Below, piece after piece: positions 24,626-33,359 of a stretch of DNA of 41,791 bases (within the stretch, counting starts at the first letter, position 1; each line of letters opens with the position of its first letter). Made by a program: the position numbers and the translations under genes. Under the pieces are notes generated by a model. That model was not told the DNA's origin. It was given only the letters and a program-made list of their open reading frames with translations, and did not search any database. The stretch lies in contig CALBWK010000148.1 of the NCBI GenBank assembly GCA_937969415.1, positions 1 through 41,791 on the forward strand, read 5' to 3'. This DNA comes from an uncultured Saprospiraceae bacterium (GTDB lineage Bacteria > Bacteroidota > Bacteroidia > Chitinophagales > Saprospiraceae).

Positions 24626-26659
24626 TTACTGAGGAGTAATATAACTTTTAGGTAACCTGATTGTAAAGACACTACCTTCTCCTAAGACGCTGTCGAGTGT
24701 AATGGTGCCATCTAGTTTTTCTATAGATTTTTTAACTAAGCCTAGCCCCAATCCGGACCCCTTATTTGATCCTGATTTGAGTCTTTTAAACATCTGGAAT
24801 ATATAGTCGTAGTACTTTTTTTCAATACCTATACCATTGTCTCTTATATAAAAGAAATGATTGTTGATTCCTTCTTCATACTTTATGTGAACCTTTGGAA
24901 TTTCGCTTTCATTGTATTTTATGCCATTTTCGATTAGATTTTTGAATACAACAGTCATCAAAGAACTGGAAGTATATATTTCAGGCAGATCCTTAAATAT
25001 GATAGTTCCATTTAACTCTTCAGTTTTTGCGCTGAGCATACCAGAGATGTTTTCCACTAGTGTATTGGTGTCTACTAGTTGATGCGTTATTTTAGTTGAC
25101 TTAAAATTGATAAATTCTGATAAATCTTCAATTAGCGTGTAGAGCTGGTTAATACTGTTATTGACCAAGGTGAACTCACTTTCATAAGTGTTTTCTGCAT
25201 CAGCTTTGGCTAATTTTTTTTGTATTAAGCCAGTTATGCTCGATACGACTCGCATTGGCTCCTTTATGTCATGTGATGCGATATAACTAAATTGCTCCAT
25301 CTCCACAAGGTTGGACTTCAGTTCTTTGTTTTTGTTATCTAGCGCTGCTGTTCTCGTTTTAACTTTTTCATCTAGTATTCTATTGTAGAATAATAAACTT
25401 AATAACAATAGGCTTGAAAAGAAACCTATGAAGATTGTGCTTTTCTTTTGTGAGTGAATCTTGCTTTCTAGTTTGAGGCGTTCTGTCTCGTCATCTTTTT
25501 GCTTGAGCTTAGACTTGAAGTCTTCGATAGCTTTGAGATTGGCTTCAGTATTGAGGGAGTCTTGCAGTACATTAAGTCTGTTTGCAAATTTGTATGCCTT
25601 GCGATAGTTGTCTTGCTTGACGTGGCACTTCTCAATTTTTTTTGTCAATTGCTCCATTGATAAGAAATCAGATTTCTCTAGCAACTGTACAGATTGCATA
25701 TAGTCATCTATCGCTTCTTCGTATTCAGCTTTGTCAAAATGGATGTCACCTGAAAAAGTATTGTAATCCTTAAGTAAAATTTTATCCGCTACTATCGAAT
25801 CGGCATTTATTTGATAGAAATAGAATTCAAAGTTATCCAGTTCATTTTGGTGATAGTAGGCCTTAGAGAGTTGTAGTAATACATGATCTTTTAGCGTATT
25901 TAGGTTGGCCTCTTTGGCAACATTTAGAGCTTTGTAAGCATACTCTTGAGCTTTTTTGTAATTGATAGAATCTTCTAGGAAAAAGCCAGCGTTTCTAGCT
26001 AGTGCATAGAATAAGAATCGCTTGTCATCTGAGGTTTTTCGTGACTCGTCTACGAATTGTTCTAGTGCTATGGAGGCATCTTTATATTCTTTGGCTTTTA
26101 TCTTAAATCGAATGAATATATCTAGATAATAGATGAGTTGCTTGGGATTTTCTTTGTCGATGAGTTGTTCAAATTCAACCATCATTTTTTCTGCCTCCCT
26201 AAACTTACCATAGTCAATATATGAATATATTTCAGTGTAAAGAGGTTGAATGTATTTTTGCCTTTTTATTTGACCATTGGTAAATAGCTGTTTCAGGTAT
26301 TGGTAGTAGGGAGGGTTATCGTTGTAGTTTCTAAGATATATATTGGCTCTTAGAATCCAGACTGCCAGGTCAGACCCCTTGTCTACATCGTTTATTTTTT
26401 TTGCAATTTCGATACCCTCTTCAGCATAGGTTATCAAGTAGTTCCTGTCAAGATCTTCTTTGTAAAGTATCTCACAGGCTTTATGCAATACATCTAATCT
26501 TGCTGTCTCAGATAAATCTAAACTAAGTTTTGTGTTTAGACTATCTAGTTTCTGGTTTGATATTACTATTGGAGATGACTTTGCTGCATAATTCAGGTTG
26601 GGGGCAAGGATTATACAGGGTAGAAGCCAAAGTAATAGCGTATTTATTTTAATAGTCAT
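24626..26659 (-). CDS. TPR-containing membrane sensor histidine kinase
   Basis: 677 residues. A signal or anchor segment (about 4-25) precedes about 350 residues of helical TPR-like repeats in the periplasm (for example about 150-350). A coiled coil (about 370-405) leads to a transmembrane helix at 408-428. The cytoplasmic part has a HisKA domain with H-box ASHDIKEPMR (phospho-acceptor His463). The HATPase_c domain has an N-box NLIENGIKYN, G1 RDNGIGI (about 606-612) and G2 GSGLGLGLV (about 634-642). It autophosphorylates in response to a signal sensed by the TPR region and should pass phosphate to a response regulator, but none is encoded nearby, so it is an orphan kinase. The H-box resembles the phytochrome-type HDLxEPL group. 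Confidence 0.93.
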   Translation of the reverse strand: MTIKINTLLLWLLPCIILAPNLNYAAKSSPIVISNQKLDSLNTKLSLDLSETARLDVLHKACEILYKEDLDRNYLITYAEEGIEIAKKINDVDKGSDLAVWILRANIYLRNYNDNPPYYQYLKQLFTNGQIKRQKYIQPLYTEIYSYIDYGKFREAEKMMVEFEQLIDKENPKQLIYYLDIFIRFKIKAKEYKDASIALEQFVDESRKTSDDKRFLFYALARNAGFFLEDSINYKKAQEYAYKALNVAKEANLNTLKDHVLLQLSKAYYHQNELDNFEFYFYQINADSIVADKILLKDYNTFSGDIHFDKAEYEEAIDDYMQSVQLLEKSDFLSMEQLTKKIEKCHVKQDNYRKAYKFANRLNVLQDSLNTEANLKAIEDFKSKLKQKDDETERLKLESKIHSQKKSTIFIGFFSSLLLLSLLFYNRILDEKVKTRTAALDNKNKELKSNLVEMEQFSYIASHDIKEPMRVVSSITGLIQKKLAKADAENTYESEFTLVNNSINQLYTLIEDLSEFINFKSTKITHQLVDTNTLVENISGMLSAKTEELNGTIIFKDLPEIYTSSSLMTVVFKNLIENGIKYNESEIPKVHIKYEEGINNHFFYIRDNGIGIEKKYYDYIFQMFKRLKSGSNKGSGLGLGLVKKSIEKLDGTITLDSVLGEGSVFTIRLPKSYITPQ

Positions 26660-26795
26660 TATCCATCGGTGTCAATTGATTCTCAAAAGGGGTATAGTTT
26701 TAAAAGTGGAGTTTCAAATACTATTATAAAGGACAAATTTTAATTATGATTTACTATTAAATTATTCTAAAATGACTCTAAGTATATATTTATAT

Positions 26796-29700
26796 TTATC
26801 TATTGATAATTAGTTTTCTTGAAAGATTTTGGTCTTCAGTTTTTATTTGTATCAAATACACACCATTTTCTAGCTGACTAACATCTAATTTTCCTTTACT
26901 CAGTTTTTGAGAGTCTATACTTTTTACTTTTTCGCCTTTTTGACTAAAGATATTAAGTGATACTATTTTGTCTATTGATCTGAAATAAATGATATCCTGT
27001 GCTGGATTAGGATGTATAGTCAGAGATTGAATAGATTCGCTATTTACTGTTTGTGAAATAACATTACTATACTTGTACAGACTCTGTTTTGTTGATCTTG
27101 CTTTGATTCTGTAGTAGTATATTCCTTCTTCGTTTTGGTTAACATTGTATGTGTTGCAATCTAGACATGAAGAAAGTGGAAGATATTCTACTGTTTGATT
27201 TTTGGCTACTTCTATTATGTATTCCCACTCACTACTGTTATACTTGTTCCACAGTAAATTTGCTGAAGAATTATCCTTATTAGTGAAGGTTAGAATGATG
27301 TTCTCTTCTAAACTAAGAACGCCTGAACTTTCTATAAGTTGTGCATTTATTTCTTCTATAGATTCTCCAGTAGTTAAAGTTAATACTGTTGATTGACCAA
27401 CATTTTGGTTGTCGGATCTGTAGCTACTAACGACCTCAGAATCAGCACCAAAATCTTGTCTTAAGGCAAAATCATAAATTGTATCGCTATAAAATTCTAA
27501 GTGGTAGGTGCTAGGCCTAATGCCAATAAATTCGTATAACCCCTCTGAATCTGTTGTTGTTTCTTGGATAATTTCAGTTGTTGGATTCATTGAGATCAAG
27601 GCAACATTGTAGTCGCTTGCTGGTTCTTCATTTATTTGCCAAGTTATAGAACCAGATATAGTGTTTTCTTCTAGAAATGTAATAAGTGGCAAGTTGAGGA
27701 GTCTGTCTTCTACAATAATATTCTCAAGTCTTGCTATTCTTGCTCCCTCATCAACCATAAATTCTTTACTGTTAGAGTTGAAAAGGTAGTTTGTACCTAT
27801 ACTTGCATAATCTATTTCTAAGATATATTCACCATCACTTATTCCTGACAATTGAAAGTATCCTGCTTCATCAGTATTTACTTCATTATTTAATGAAGAT
27901 CTTCCTGTCTGAATTAAACGTACTATTACTCCATTGATTCCTTCTTCTTCCGTTTCTTCTAAGAAATTGCCATTGTCTGACCAGATTCTTCCTCCAAACT
28001 CTGCACATATATCCTCATCAGTATCACCATTACAATTATTATCCAGTCCATCACATAGTTCTACCTGATCTGGATTTATATCAGGATTTCTATCGTCGCA
28101 ATCTCCTCCTTGTCTTACAAAACCATTAGGTTGTATGCAAAGAGAAACCCAAATATCATTATCTCCATATCCATCTCCATCTTCATCTTGATAGAAAGTT
28201 GTAAAGTCGCCATCCTCATCAAATGATCCATCACAATCGTTATCAATGCCATCACATATATCTTCTGCTTCGGGGTGTATGGTACTGTTAGAATCATCGC
28301 AGTCTCCTGATTGTAGCACATAACCATTTGGTTGACTACAGGTACTAATGGATGAGTTTTCGTCTCCATAGCCGTCGTTATCGGCATCTAGATAGTAGAA
28401 TGTCTCTGTTATGTTATCGTCTATTTGACCATTACAATCGTTATCTATACCATCACAACTTTCTACATTATTTGGAAATATGGATGCATTGCTATCATCA
28501 CAGTCATCTGCATTAGTCACATAACCAGCTGGTTGTTGACAAGCTTCTATAGTTTCGCTAGCGCTTCCGTAACCATCGTTATCGGAATCTATGTAGAAAG
28601 TTGATGTAGGTGCTCCATTATCGATAGTACCGTCGCAGTTGTTATCGATATTGTCACAGATTTCAGTTGACTGTGGATTAATGTTAGGATCTCTATCATC
28701 ACAGTCATCTGCATTTGCTACATAACCAACTGGTTGTTGACATGCTTCTATAGTTTCGCTAGGGTTTCCGTACCCATCGTTATCAGAATCTATGTAGAAA
28801 GTTGAAGTAGATACTCCGTTATCGATAGTACCATCGCAGTTGTTATCGATATTGTCACAGATTTCAGTTGATTGTGGATTAATGTTAGGATCTCTATCAT
28901 CACAGTCATCTGCATTTGCTACATAACCTATCGGCTGTTCACAAGCTTCTATAGCCTCATTATTGTTACCATAACCGTCACTATCAGCATCTCTATAGAA
29001 GACCGAGGTGGTCACTCCATTATCAATAGTCCCATCGCAGTCGTTATCTACATTGTCACAAATTTCTAGTGATCCAGGATTTACAAATGGATTGGAGTCG
29101 TCGCAGTCATCTGCTGATGGAGAATAGCCTACTGGTTGTACACAAGACTCAACACTATCTGAAGGATTTCCATATCCATCGTTGTCAGCATCTCTATAAA
29201 ATATTAGTGCATTAACGACATTATCTATGAAACCATCACAATCATTATCCAGCCCATCACATATTTCTAATGCATCTCTAAAAACCGTACTTTCGGTGTC
29301 ATTGCAATCTAGACTATTTGTAACATAACCTGATGGCAAACTACAACTTGTTATATTGACGCCGGGGTTTCCAAATCCATCTCCATCCGAATCCATATAA
29401 TAAGTTGTTTGGAACAGCCCTTCATCAATCTCCGTATTACAGTTGTTGTCTATGTTGTCACAGATTTCGTCTGAGAGAGGATGTATATTGTCGTTGTCGT
29501 CATTACAGTCTAAGTTATTGTCAACAAAACCTATCGGTTGATCAACACTTGTCATATTAATAAGAATATTGCCGAAGCTATCTCCGTCAGCATCTTGATA
29601 CCAGACAGTAACATTTTCATATATACAAGATCCGTCATCCTCCAGTGCATTAGCATCATAATTGAGTGCATTTGGATCTGTGCATCCTGATGGAACTTGG

Positions 29701-31550
29701 CTTGAGAAAAATAGTCCATAATCTTCTACTTGTCCTGCAGTAGGTATTGTGCACGCATCTTCTATTGTATTACTACTTGTAATGACCCTCAGCCTTAGTG
29801 TTTTATTTCTTACAATACTTGTAGGTGTTGAAATTGGTACTCGATATCTTCCTTCCGCTGGTATTCTAAAGCCACCTAAGTTTTCGTTTGATTCGAAGAT
29901 GCCATTATCATTCATATCCAAGAAGAAAGAGATGTCTCTTATGCCAGCAATCTCTACGATTGGCTCGTATATTGTACTTTCGTTCACCCTAATAATTTGA
30001 TCACATATGAAGTCTTCATAGACTCCAGAGACTTCTCCATATTGTGTGTTGGAAGTAACGTTTTCCAGTTCAAAATAAGCAAGTCCTCCAGTAGATGCGC
30101 CACTTGGTTGACAGTTGATTTCTGGTGTTTCTTCTACTATTATAACTTGAGAGTTTATGTCTGTGCCTGAGTCATTGGAAGAAGCTAGGGTGACAACATA
30201 GGTGCCTGGAGTATCAAAAGTGACAATTGGTTTTGCTAAGGTTGAAGTTGAGGGATTTGCGTTGCCGAAATTCCAGTTTCTAACTGCACCATATTGTGAC
30301 TGATCTTCAAAAGTTATAGCAGTCCCTACACAAACGCGTGGTTGGCTACTTGTAAAATTCGCAACCGGTGGCCCCATTACTGAACAATCTAAAAGATAAT
30401 CAGCTGAGGCTAGAGTGTTACTAATAGACTCAACTGATGTTGCAGACCAATTAGGCGTCAGTACTAGGCTGCTAGCCATTATGGCATTTGTTCCTTCTGG
30501 GTCGTGAAGTGCCCCAAAATTGTGGCCTAATTCATGAGACATCAGAATACTGAGTCTTGGAATTAAACTAGAATAATCTTCTAGAATATTATAGAAACCT
30601 GGTCTATATGCCAAGCCAATAGTATTTGATGTGCCTTGTATTATATCACGAGCTGTCCATACACTAGCATAGTCAAAGTCAACTCCAAAACCTCCATTTA
30701 ATCCAGCTGGTCTATTACCTCCAAAACTAGTGCTCGCCCAGCTTCTAAATGCTGTAATGAGTTCGTTTGCATCGTCACTTGTACCGTTTTCACTAAATGG
30801 TTCTTCATTTGGATTCTGTGCTATGTAAATGCCTACGAGATAGAGCTCAACATTGACATCAAACTCTGATCTATAAAGTGATTGGACACTATTGAGGACA
30901 GATATGTTATGATTCATTACTGCTTGATCGCTTCCATGTTTAGTAAGCATATCATAAGCATTAGCTATACAGTATCTAACTATTGTACACGACTGTGGAT
31001 TAGATTTTTGATTAATTTCTTGAATTATCTTTTGTTCAATAGAGTGCTTACAATGTGCATGATCGTTTTCAACTTGTGCTAATGCATCTTCTGTATAGCT
31101 TACAATTAAGTTGCTTGCAGCACCTTTGACAAAGTTGCTAAGAGGAGTCAGAATAGTCGTCTTAGCGCCTGTCGTTAACTGACCTGACAGATGATTTTTT
31201 GATAAAGTAAGGTTATACTTGATTCCGGACTCTATTCCACCTAGGCATACATACTGGTCAGAGAACTGATCAGATAGCCTTAGATTTTGTATTAGTGGGA
31301 ATGTATACTTTGTATCTTCGATATAAAGAGATACTAAGCTATTAGGAGCCTTTAAGGACTCAGCGGATTTTACAGCTGTAAACCCAAAATCAGCCTCGTA
31401 AACTTGATAATTGGAGAGTTCTTGATCTAATAGCTGACTCTGCTGCTGAGTAAGATTATTATACTCTGTGAGGTTAATCTGTCCTGAAAGACTGCAAGAG
31501 GCTATTAAGACTAGTACTAGTGCGGTAAGTGTTAGTTTGATCAATTCCAT
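26796..31550 (-). CDS. Secreted metalloprotease with PKD, GEVED-like, MopE-type repeats and T9SS sorting domain
   Basis: 1584 residues. A signal peptide (also a lipobox-like IASC) precedes a propeptide-like region and a reprolysin-type zinc protease domain (about 190-390) with HELGHNFGALHD at 339-350. A PKD domain (395-475) and a GEVED-like domain (520-615) follow. Eight repeats of 65-68 residues with DCDDxNxxxxPxxxEICDNIDNDCDGxID patterns then extend from about 649 to 1184. SdrD-B/carboxypeptidase-regulatory-like domains (about 1185-1430) and a type A T9SS sorting domain from about 1505 complete it. Asp/Asn/Cys-rich repeats probably bind Ca2+ or stabilise a rod that holds the catalytic domain away from the cell. 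Likely a surface or released protease. Confidence 0.9.
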   Translation of the reverse strand: MELIKLTLTALVLVLIASCSLSGQINLTEYNNLTQQQSQLLDQELSNYQVYEADFGFTAVKSAESLKAPNSLVSLYIEDTKYTFPLIQNLRLSDQFSDQYVCLGGIESGIKYNLTLSKNHLSGQLTTGAKTTILTPLSNFVKGAASNLIVSYTEDALAQVENDHAHCKHSIEQKIIQEINQKSNPQSCTIVRYCIANAYDMLTKHGSDQAVMNHNISVLNSVQSLYRSEFDVNVELYLVGIYIAQNPNEEPFSENGTSDDANELITAFRSWASTSFGGNRPAGLNGGFGVDFDYASVWTARDIIQGTSNTIGLAYRPGFYNILEDYSSLIPRLSILMSHELGHNFGALHDPEGTNAIMASSLVLTPNWSATSVESISNTLASADYLLDCSVMGPPVANFTSSQPRVCVGTAITFEDQSQYGAVRNWNFGNANPSTSTLAKPIVTFDTPGTYVVTLASSNDSGTDINSQVIIVEETPEINCQPSGASTGGLAYFELENVTSNTQYGEVSGVYEDFICDQIIRVNESTIYEPIVEIAGIRDISFFLDMNDNGIFESNENLGGFRIPAEGRYRVPISTPTSIVRNKTLRLRVITSSNTIEDACTIPTAGQVEDYGLFFSSQVPSGCTDPNALNYDANALEDDGSCIYENVTVWYQDADGDSFGNILINMTSVDQPIGFVDNNLDCNDDNDNIHPLSDEICDNIDNNCNTEIDEGLFQTTYYMDSDGDGFGNPGVNITSCSLPSGYVTNSLDCNDTESTVFRDALEICDGLDNDCDGFIDNVVNALIFYRDADNDGYGNPSDSVESCVQPVGYSPSADDCDDSNPFVNPGSLEICDNVDNDCDGTIDNGVTTSVFYRDADSDGYGNNNEAIEACEQPIGYVANADDCDDRDPNINPQSTEICDNIDNNCDGTIDNGVSTSTFYIDSDNDGYGNPSETIEACQQPVGYVANADDCDDRDPNINPQSTEICDNIDNNCDGTIDNGAPTSTFYIDSDNDGYGSASETIEACQQPAGYVTNADDCDDSNASIFPNNVESCDGIDNDCNGQIDDNITETFYYLDADNDGYGDENSSISTCSQPNGYVLQSGDCDDSNSTIHPEAEDICDGIDNDCDGSFDEDGDFTTFYQDEDGDGYGDNDIWVSLCIQPNGFVRQGGDCDDRNPDINPDQVELCDGLDNNCNGDTDEDICAEFGGRIWSDNGNFLEETEEEGINGVIVRLIQTGRSSLNNEVNTDEAGYFQLSGISDGEYILEIDYASIGTNYLFNSNSKEFMVDEGARIARLENIIVEDRLLNLPLITFLEENTISGSITWQINEEPASDYNVALISMNPTTEIIQETTTDSEGLYEFIGIRPSTYHLEFYSDTIYDFALRQDFGADSEVVSSYRSDNQNVGQSTVLTLTTGESIEEINAQLIESSGVLSLEENIILTFTNKDNSSANLLWNKYNSSEWEYIIEVAKNQTVEYLPLSSCLDCNTYNVNQNEEGIYYYRIKARSTKQSLYKYSNVISQTVNSESIQSLTIHPNPAQDIIYFRSIDKIVSLNIFSQKGEKVKSIDSQKLSKGKLDVSQLENGVYLIQIKTEDQNLSRKLIINR
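28404..29006 (-). repeat. Tandem 201-bp units within the metalloprotease gene
   Basis: Repeats 4 (28806-29006), 5 (28605-28805) and 6 (28404-28604) of the eight MopE-type units are in perfect 67-codon register. The first about 110 nt of the shared segment in repeats 4 and 5 (starting near 28819 and 28618 on the plus strand) differ at only two positions by eye. This points to recent duplication by unequal exchange. Confidence 0.8.
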
Positions 31551-31732
31551 TTATTAAGTGCATTAGTTTTGGGTTGTAATGCAGATAATGTCTTGAATGG
31601 AATGCGACTCTAGTAGGTCAACAACTATGCCATCTAGAGATATAAAATTTTTAGAATGAGAAAGGGCCACAATAGATGTATTATGACCCTGTTTTTCTTA
31701 TCTCAAAAATCTATCGACTTTAACTGCTTTGC

Positions 31733-32093
31733 GAGAATTGACTAGATTCTCTCCCTTAAATATTCTATCTTTTCGTGAGTTGACTAGACTCACATTTTTT
31801 TGAACTTTCTGTAGTAGCTGAAACTGATGTTTCAGTTCACTCGCTCAAGCTTGACATTTAGTTAACCTTGTCTTTCAGATCGTTCGTTCACCTTAAATAT
31901 TCTATCTTTTCGTGAGTTGACTAGACACACATTTTTTGAACATTCTGTAGTAGCTGAAACTGATGTTTCAGTTCACTCACTCAAGCTTGACATTTAGTCA
32001 ACCTTGTCTTTCAGATCGTTTGTTCACCTTAAATATTCTATCTTTTTTCGAGAGGTGACTAATCTCTCTTGTATAATGGTTGACTAGACCATT
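31733..32093. repeat. Five 19-nt hairpins with the shared loop TGACTAG and different stems
   Basis: Each has a 6-bp stem around a 7-nt loop. 31733-31751: GAGAAT/ATTCTC. 31775-31793: GTGAGT/ACTCAC. 31912-31930: GTGAGT/ACACAC with one mismatch. 32050-32068: GAGAGG/TCTCTC with loop TGACTAA and a closing G-U. 32075-32093: AATGGT/ACCATT. Stems differ but remain complementary, while the loop stays fixed (CTAGTCA on the other strand). That covariation suggests an RNA or cruciform structure is selected. Either strand could be the functional one. Confidence 0.7.
31754..32046. repeat. 137-bp tandem repeat, two copies plus a 20-bp remnant
   Basis: Copy 1 is 31754-31890 and copy 2 is 31891-32026. By eye they differ by five substitutions and one single-base indel. 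A third copy begins at 32027 and diverges after about 20 bp. Each unit contains a TGACTAG hairpin and a second hairpin CTGAAAC-TGAT-GTTTCAG (31818-31835 and 31954-31971), plus the palindrome TCAAGCTTGA. Confidence 0.85.
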
Positions 32094-32112
32094 TATATAA
32101 ACACCCTTGTTT

Positions 32113-32460
32113 TTATTTAATGTTCACTTTTGATAAGTGAACTTGACTATCGCCCTCGATCAAGAATCCTAGTTGATAAGAGCCCTCACCAAAAAGGTTC
32201 TTATTAATCTTAACTTGATTTGACATTACCGGTAGTTGGAATTCTAATGTACCATCTTCATCATAGATTTGGATTGTAGAGATGTTCTCCAAAGTTGTGA
32301 AGACTAGGTTCTCTTGATCAGCATCGTAAGACGAAGATTCTAATATATTGATACTTTCAACTTCAACATCATTGCTCAGAACTGTCATCGGTGTGCTTGT
32401 AGCAAAAATCGCTGTCAGTGAGATGGTTGTGATGATTAGAGTTGAAATTAAATTTTTCAT
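32113..32460 (-). CDS. Small exported protein with CTD-like beta-sandwich
   Basis: 115 residues. A signal peptide covers about 1-20. The mature part, about 95 residues, has a pattern close to a stand-alone T9SS-type C-terminal domain: ISTIQIYDEDGTLEFQLP, then KINKNLFGEGSYQLGFLIEG, and a final VNIK strand. It lacks the classic PNP motif at its start. It could be a small periplasmic or surface protein. It lies just upstream of the hairpin-rich region on the same strand, so those hairpins would be in its 3' untranslated region. It is not recognised beyond this. Confidence 0.65.
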   Translation of the reverse strand: MKNLISTLIITTISLTAIFATSTPMTVLSNDVEVESINILESSSYDADQENLVFTTLENISTIQIYDEDGTLEFQLPVMSNQVKINKNLFGEGSYQLGFLIEGDSQVHLSKVNIK

Positions 32461-32599
32461 TGTTTATCGTTTGTACTCTTAAGACAGAGAATCAAAGCCG
32501 CTCACTGAAGGTTCCCCACTACAGGCCTCTTATCTAGGCACTACACCTAGGCTACATTTTAGAAAATGGGTTGAAATTGTGTCACCTACTTTACACAGT

Positions 32600-33289
32600 C
32601 TAATCAGGTAGGTTCAGTTTTTGTAATAATGAGATCGCTTTTTTGAATTGAGGACTGTAATCTGCTTTGAGTTCGATGACCTTATTCTCTAAAGTAAAGC
32701 TGAGGGAGTAGGCGTGCAAGAGCATAGTGTCTATAGCAAGCTGATGCTTCCACAGTTTATTTTGTTTGTTGCAGCCATGCGGACGATCTCCAATGATAGG
32801 ATAGCGAAGGTGAGCCATATGCTTACGGAGTTGATGGAATCTGCCCGTATGAGGTGTTAAGTGTACAAAGGTATACCTTGAAGTAGGGTAGCGTCCTGAG
32901 GAATAATTGATTTCGAAGTAAGACTGCGGTGAATAGTCTGTGATGGATTCTTGTACTTTACCTTCGTGTTCAAGTGTATAGTTGAGTGTGCCAGCCTCTT
33001 TTAAATGGCCTCTCACTACTGCGTGGTAGGTTTTTTGGACTAGTTTGTAATTGAATAATTCTTGTACAACTTTTACCATCTCCCTCTTTTTAGTAAATAA
33101 GAGTACACCTGAAGTCTTCCTATCTAAGCGATGTATTAAATGTACCCGTTGTCCTATCTGATCTCTAAGGAGTTGAAGAGCAAACTCCTCTGCATCCTTT
33201 GCAATAGGCGATCGATGCACCAACAACCCGTGAGGCTTATTGATAGCAATAAGCATCTCATCTTCATATATGACTTCTAGGATCTTCAA
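32600..33289 (-). CDS. RluA-family pseudouridine synthase (TruC-like)
   Basis: 229 residues. Isomerises a uridine in RNA; the compact size and NKPHGLLVHRSP start fit TruC, which acts on tRNA position 65, but the substrate is inferred. Catalytic motif HRLDRKTSGVLLF with Asp56. Later family motifs are PHTGRFHQLRKHMAHLRYPIIGD and YHAVVRGHL. The frame starts with a TTG at 33289; homology appears to begin directly at the start (ILEVIYEDE), so TTG is preferred over the Met12 ATG (33256). An in-frame TAA lies two codons upstream. It is divergent from the aldehyde dehydrogenase, with 70 bp between starts. Confidence 0.88.
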   Translation of the reverse strand: MKILEVIYEDEMLIAINKPHGLLVHRSPIAKDAEEFALQLLRDQIGQRVHLIHRLDRKTSGVLLFTKKREMVKVVQELFNYKLVQKTYHAVVRGHLKEAGTLNYTLEHEGKVQESITDYSPQSYFEINYSSGRYPTSRYTFVHLTPHTGRFHQLRKHMAHLRYPIIGDRPHGCNKQNKLWKHQLAIDTMLLHAYSLSFTLENKVIELKADYSPQFKKAISLLQKLNLPD

Positions 33290-33359
33290 ATCTTATATCT
33301 ATAGGGCTCAAAATACACCTTGTTTTAGGTTAGTCCTTGTGTATCCGTAACTTAGTGTT

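Larger units (their letters stand above)
31551..32112. other. 562-bp gene-free region carrying a tandem repeat and a hairpin family
   Basis: Lies between two minus-strand genes, downstream of a small exported protein and upstream of the metalloprotease. No ORF of credible length. The right two thirds (31733-32093) is occupied by a tandem repeat and five small hairpins with a common loop, described separately. The left third holds nothing I recognise except part of the metalloprotease leader. Confidence 0.6.

Noticed and set aside
28000-29606. Copper-binding function for the MopE-type repeats
   Set aside because: The family name recalls MopE, but the Asp/Asn-rich spacing fits calcium-binding better and copper binding is not supported by the sequence.
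31733-32093. CRISPR array
   Set aside because: Only two full copies of a 137-bp unit; no short regularly spaced repeats with unique spacers and no cas genes.
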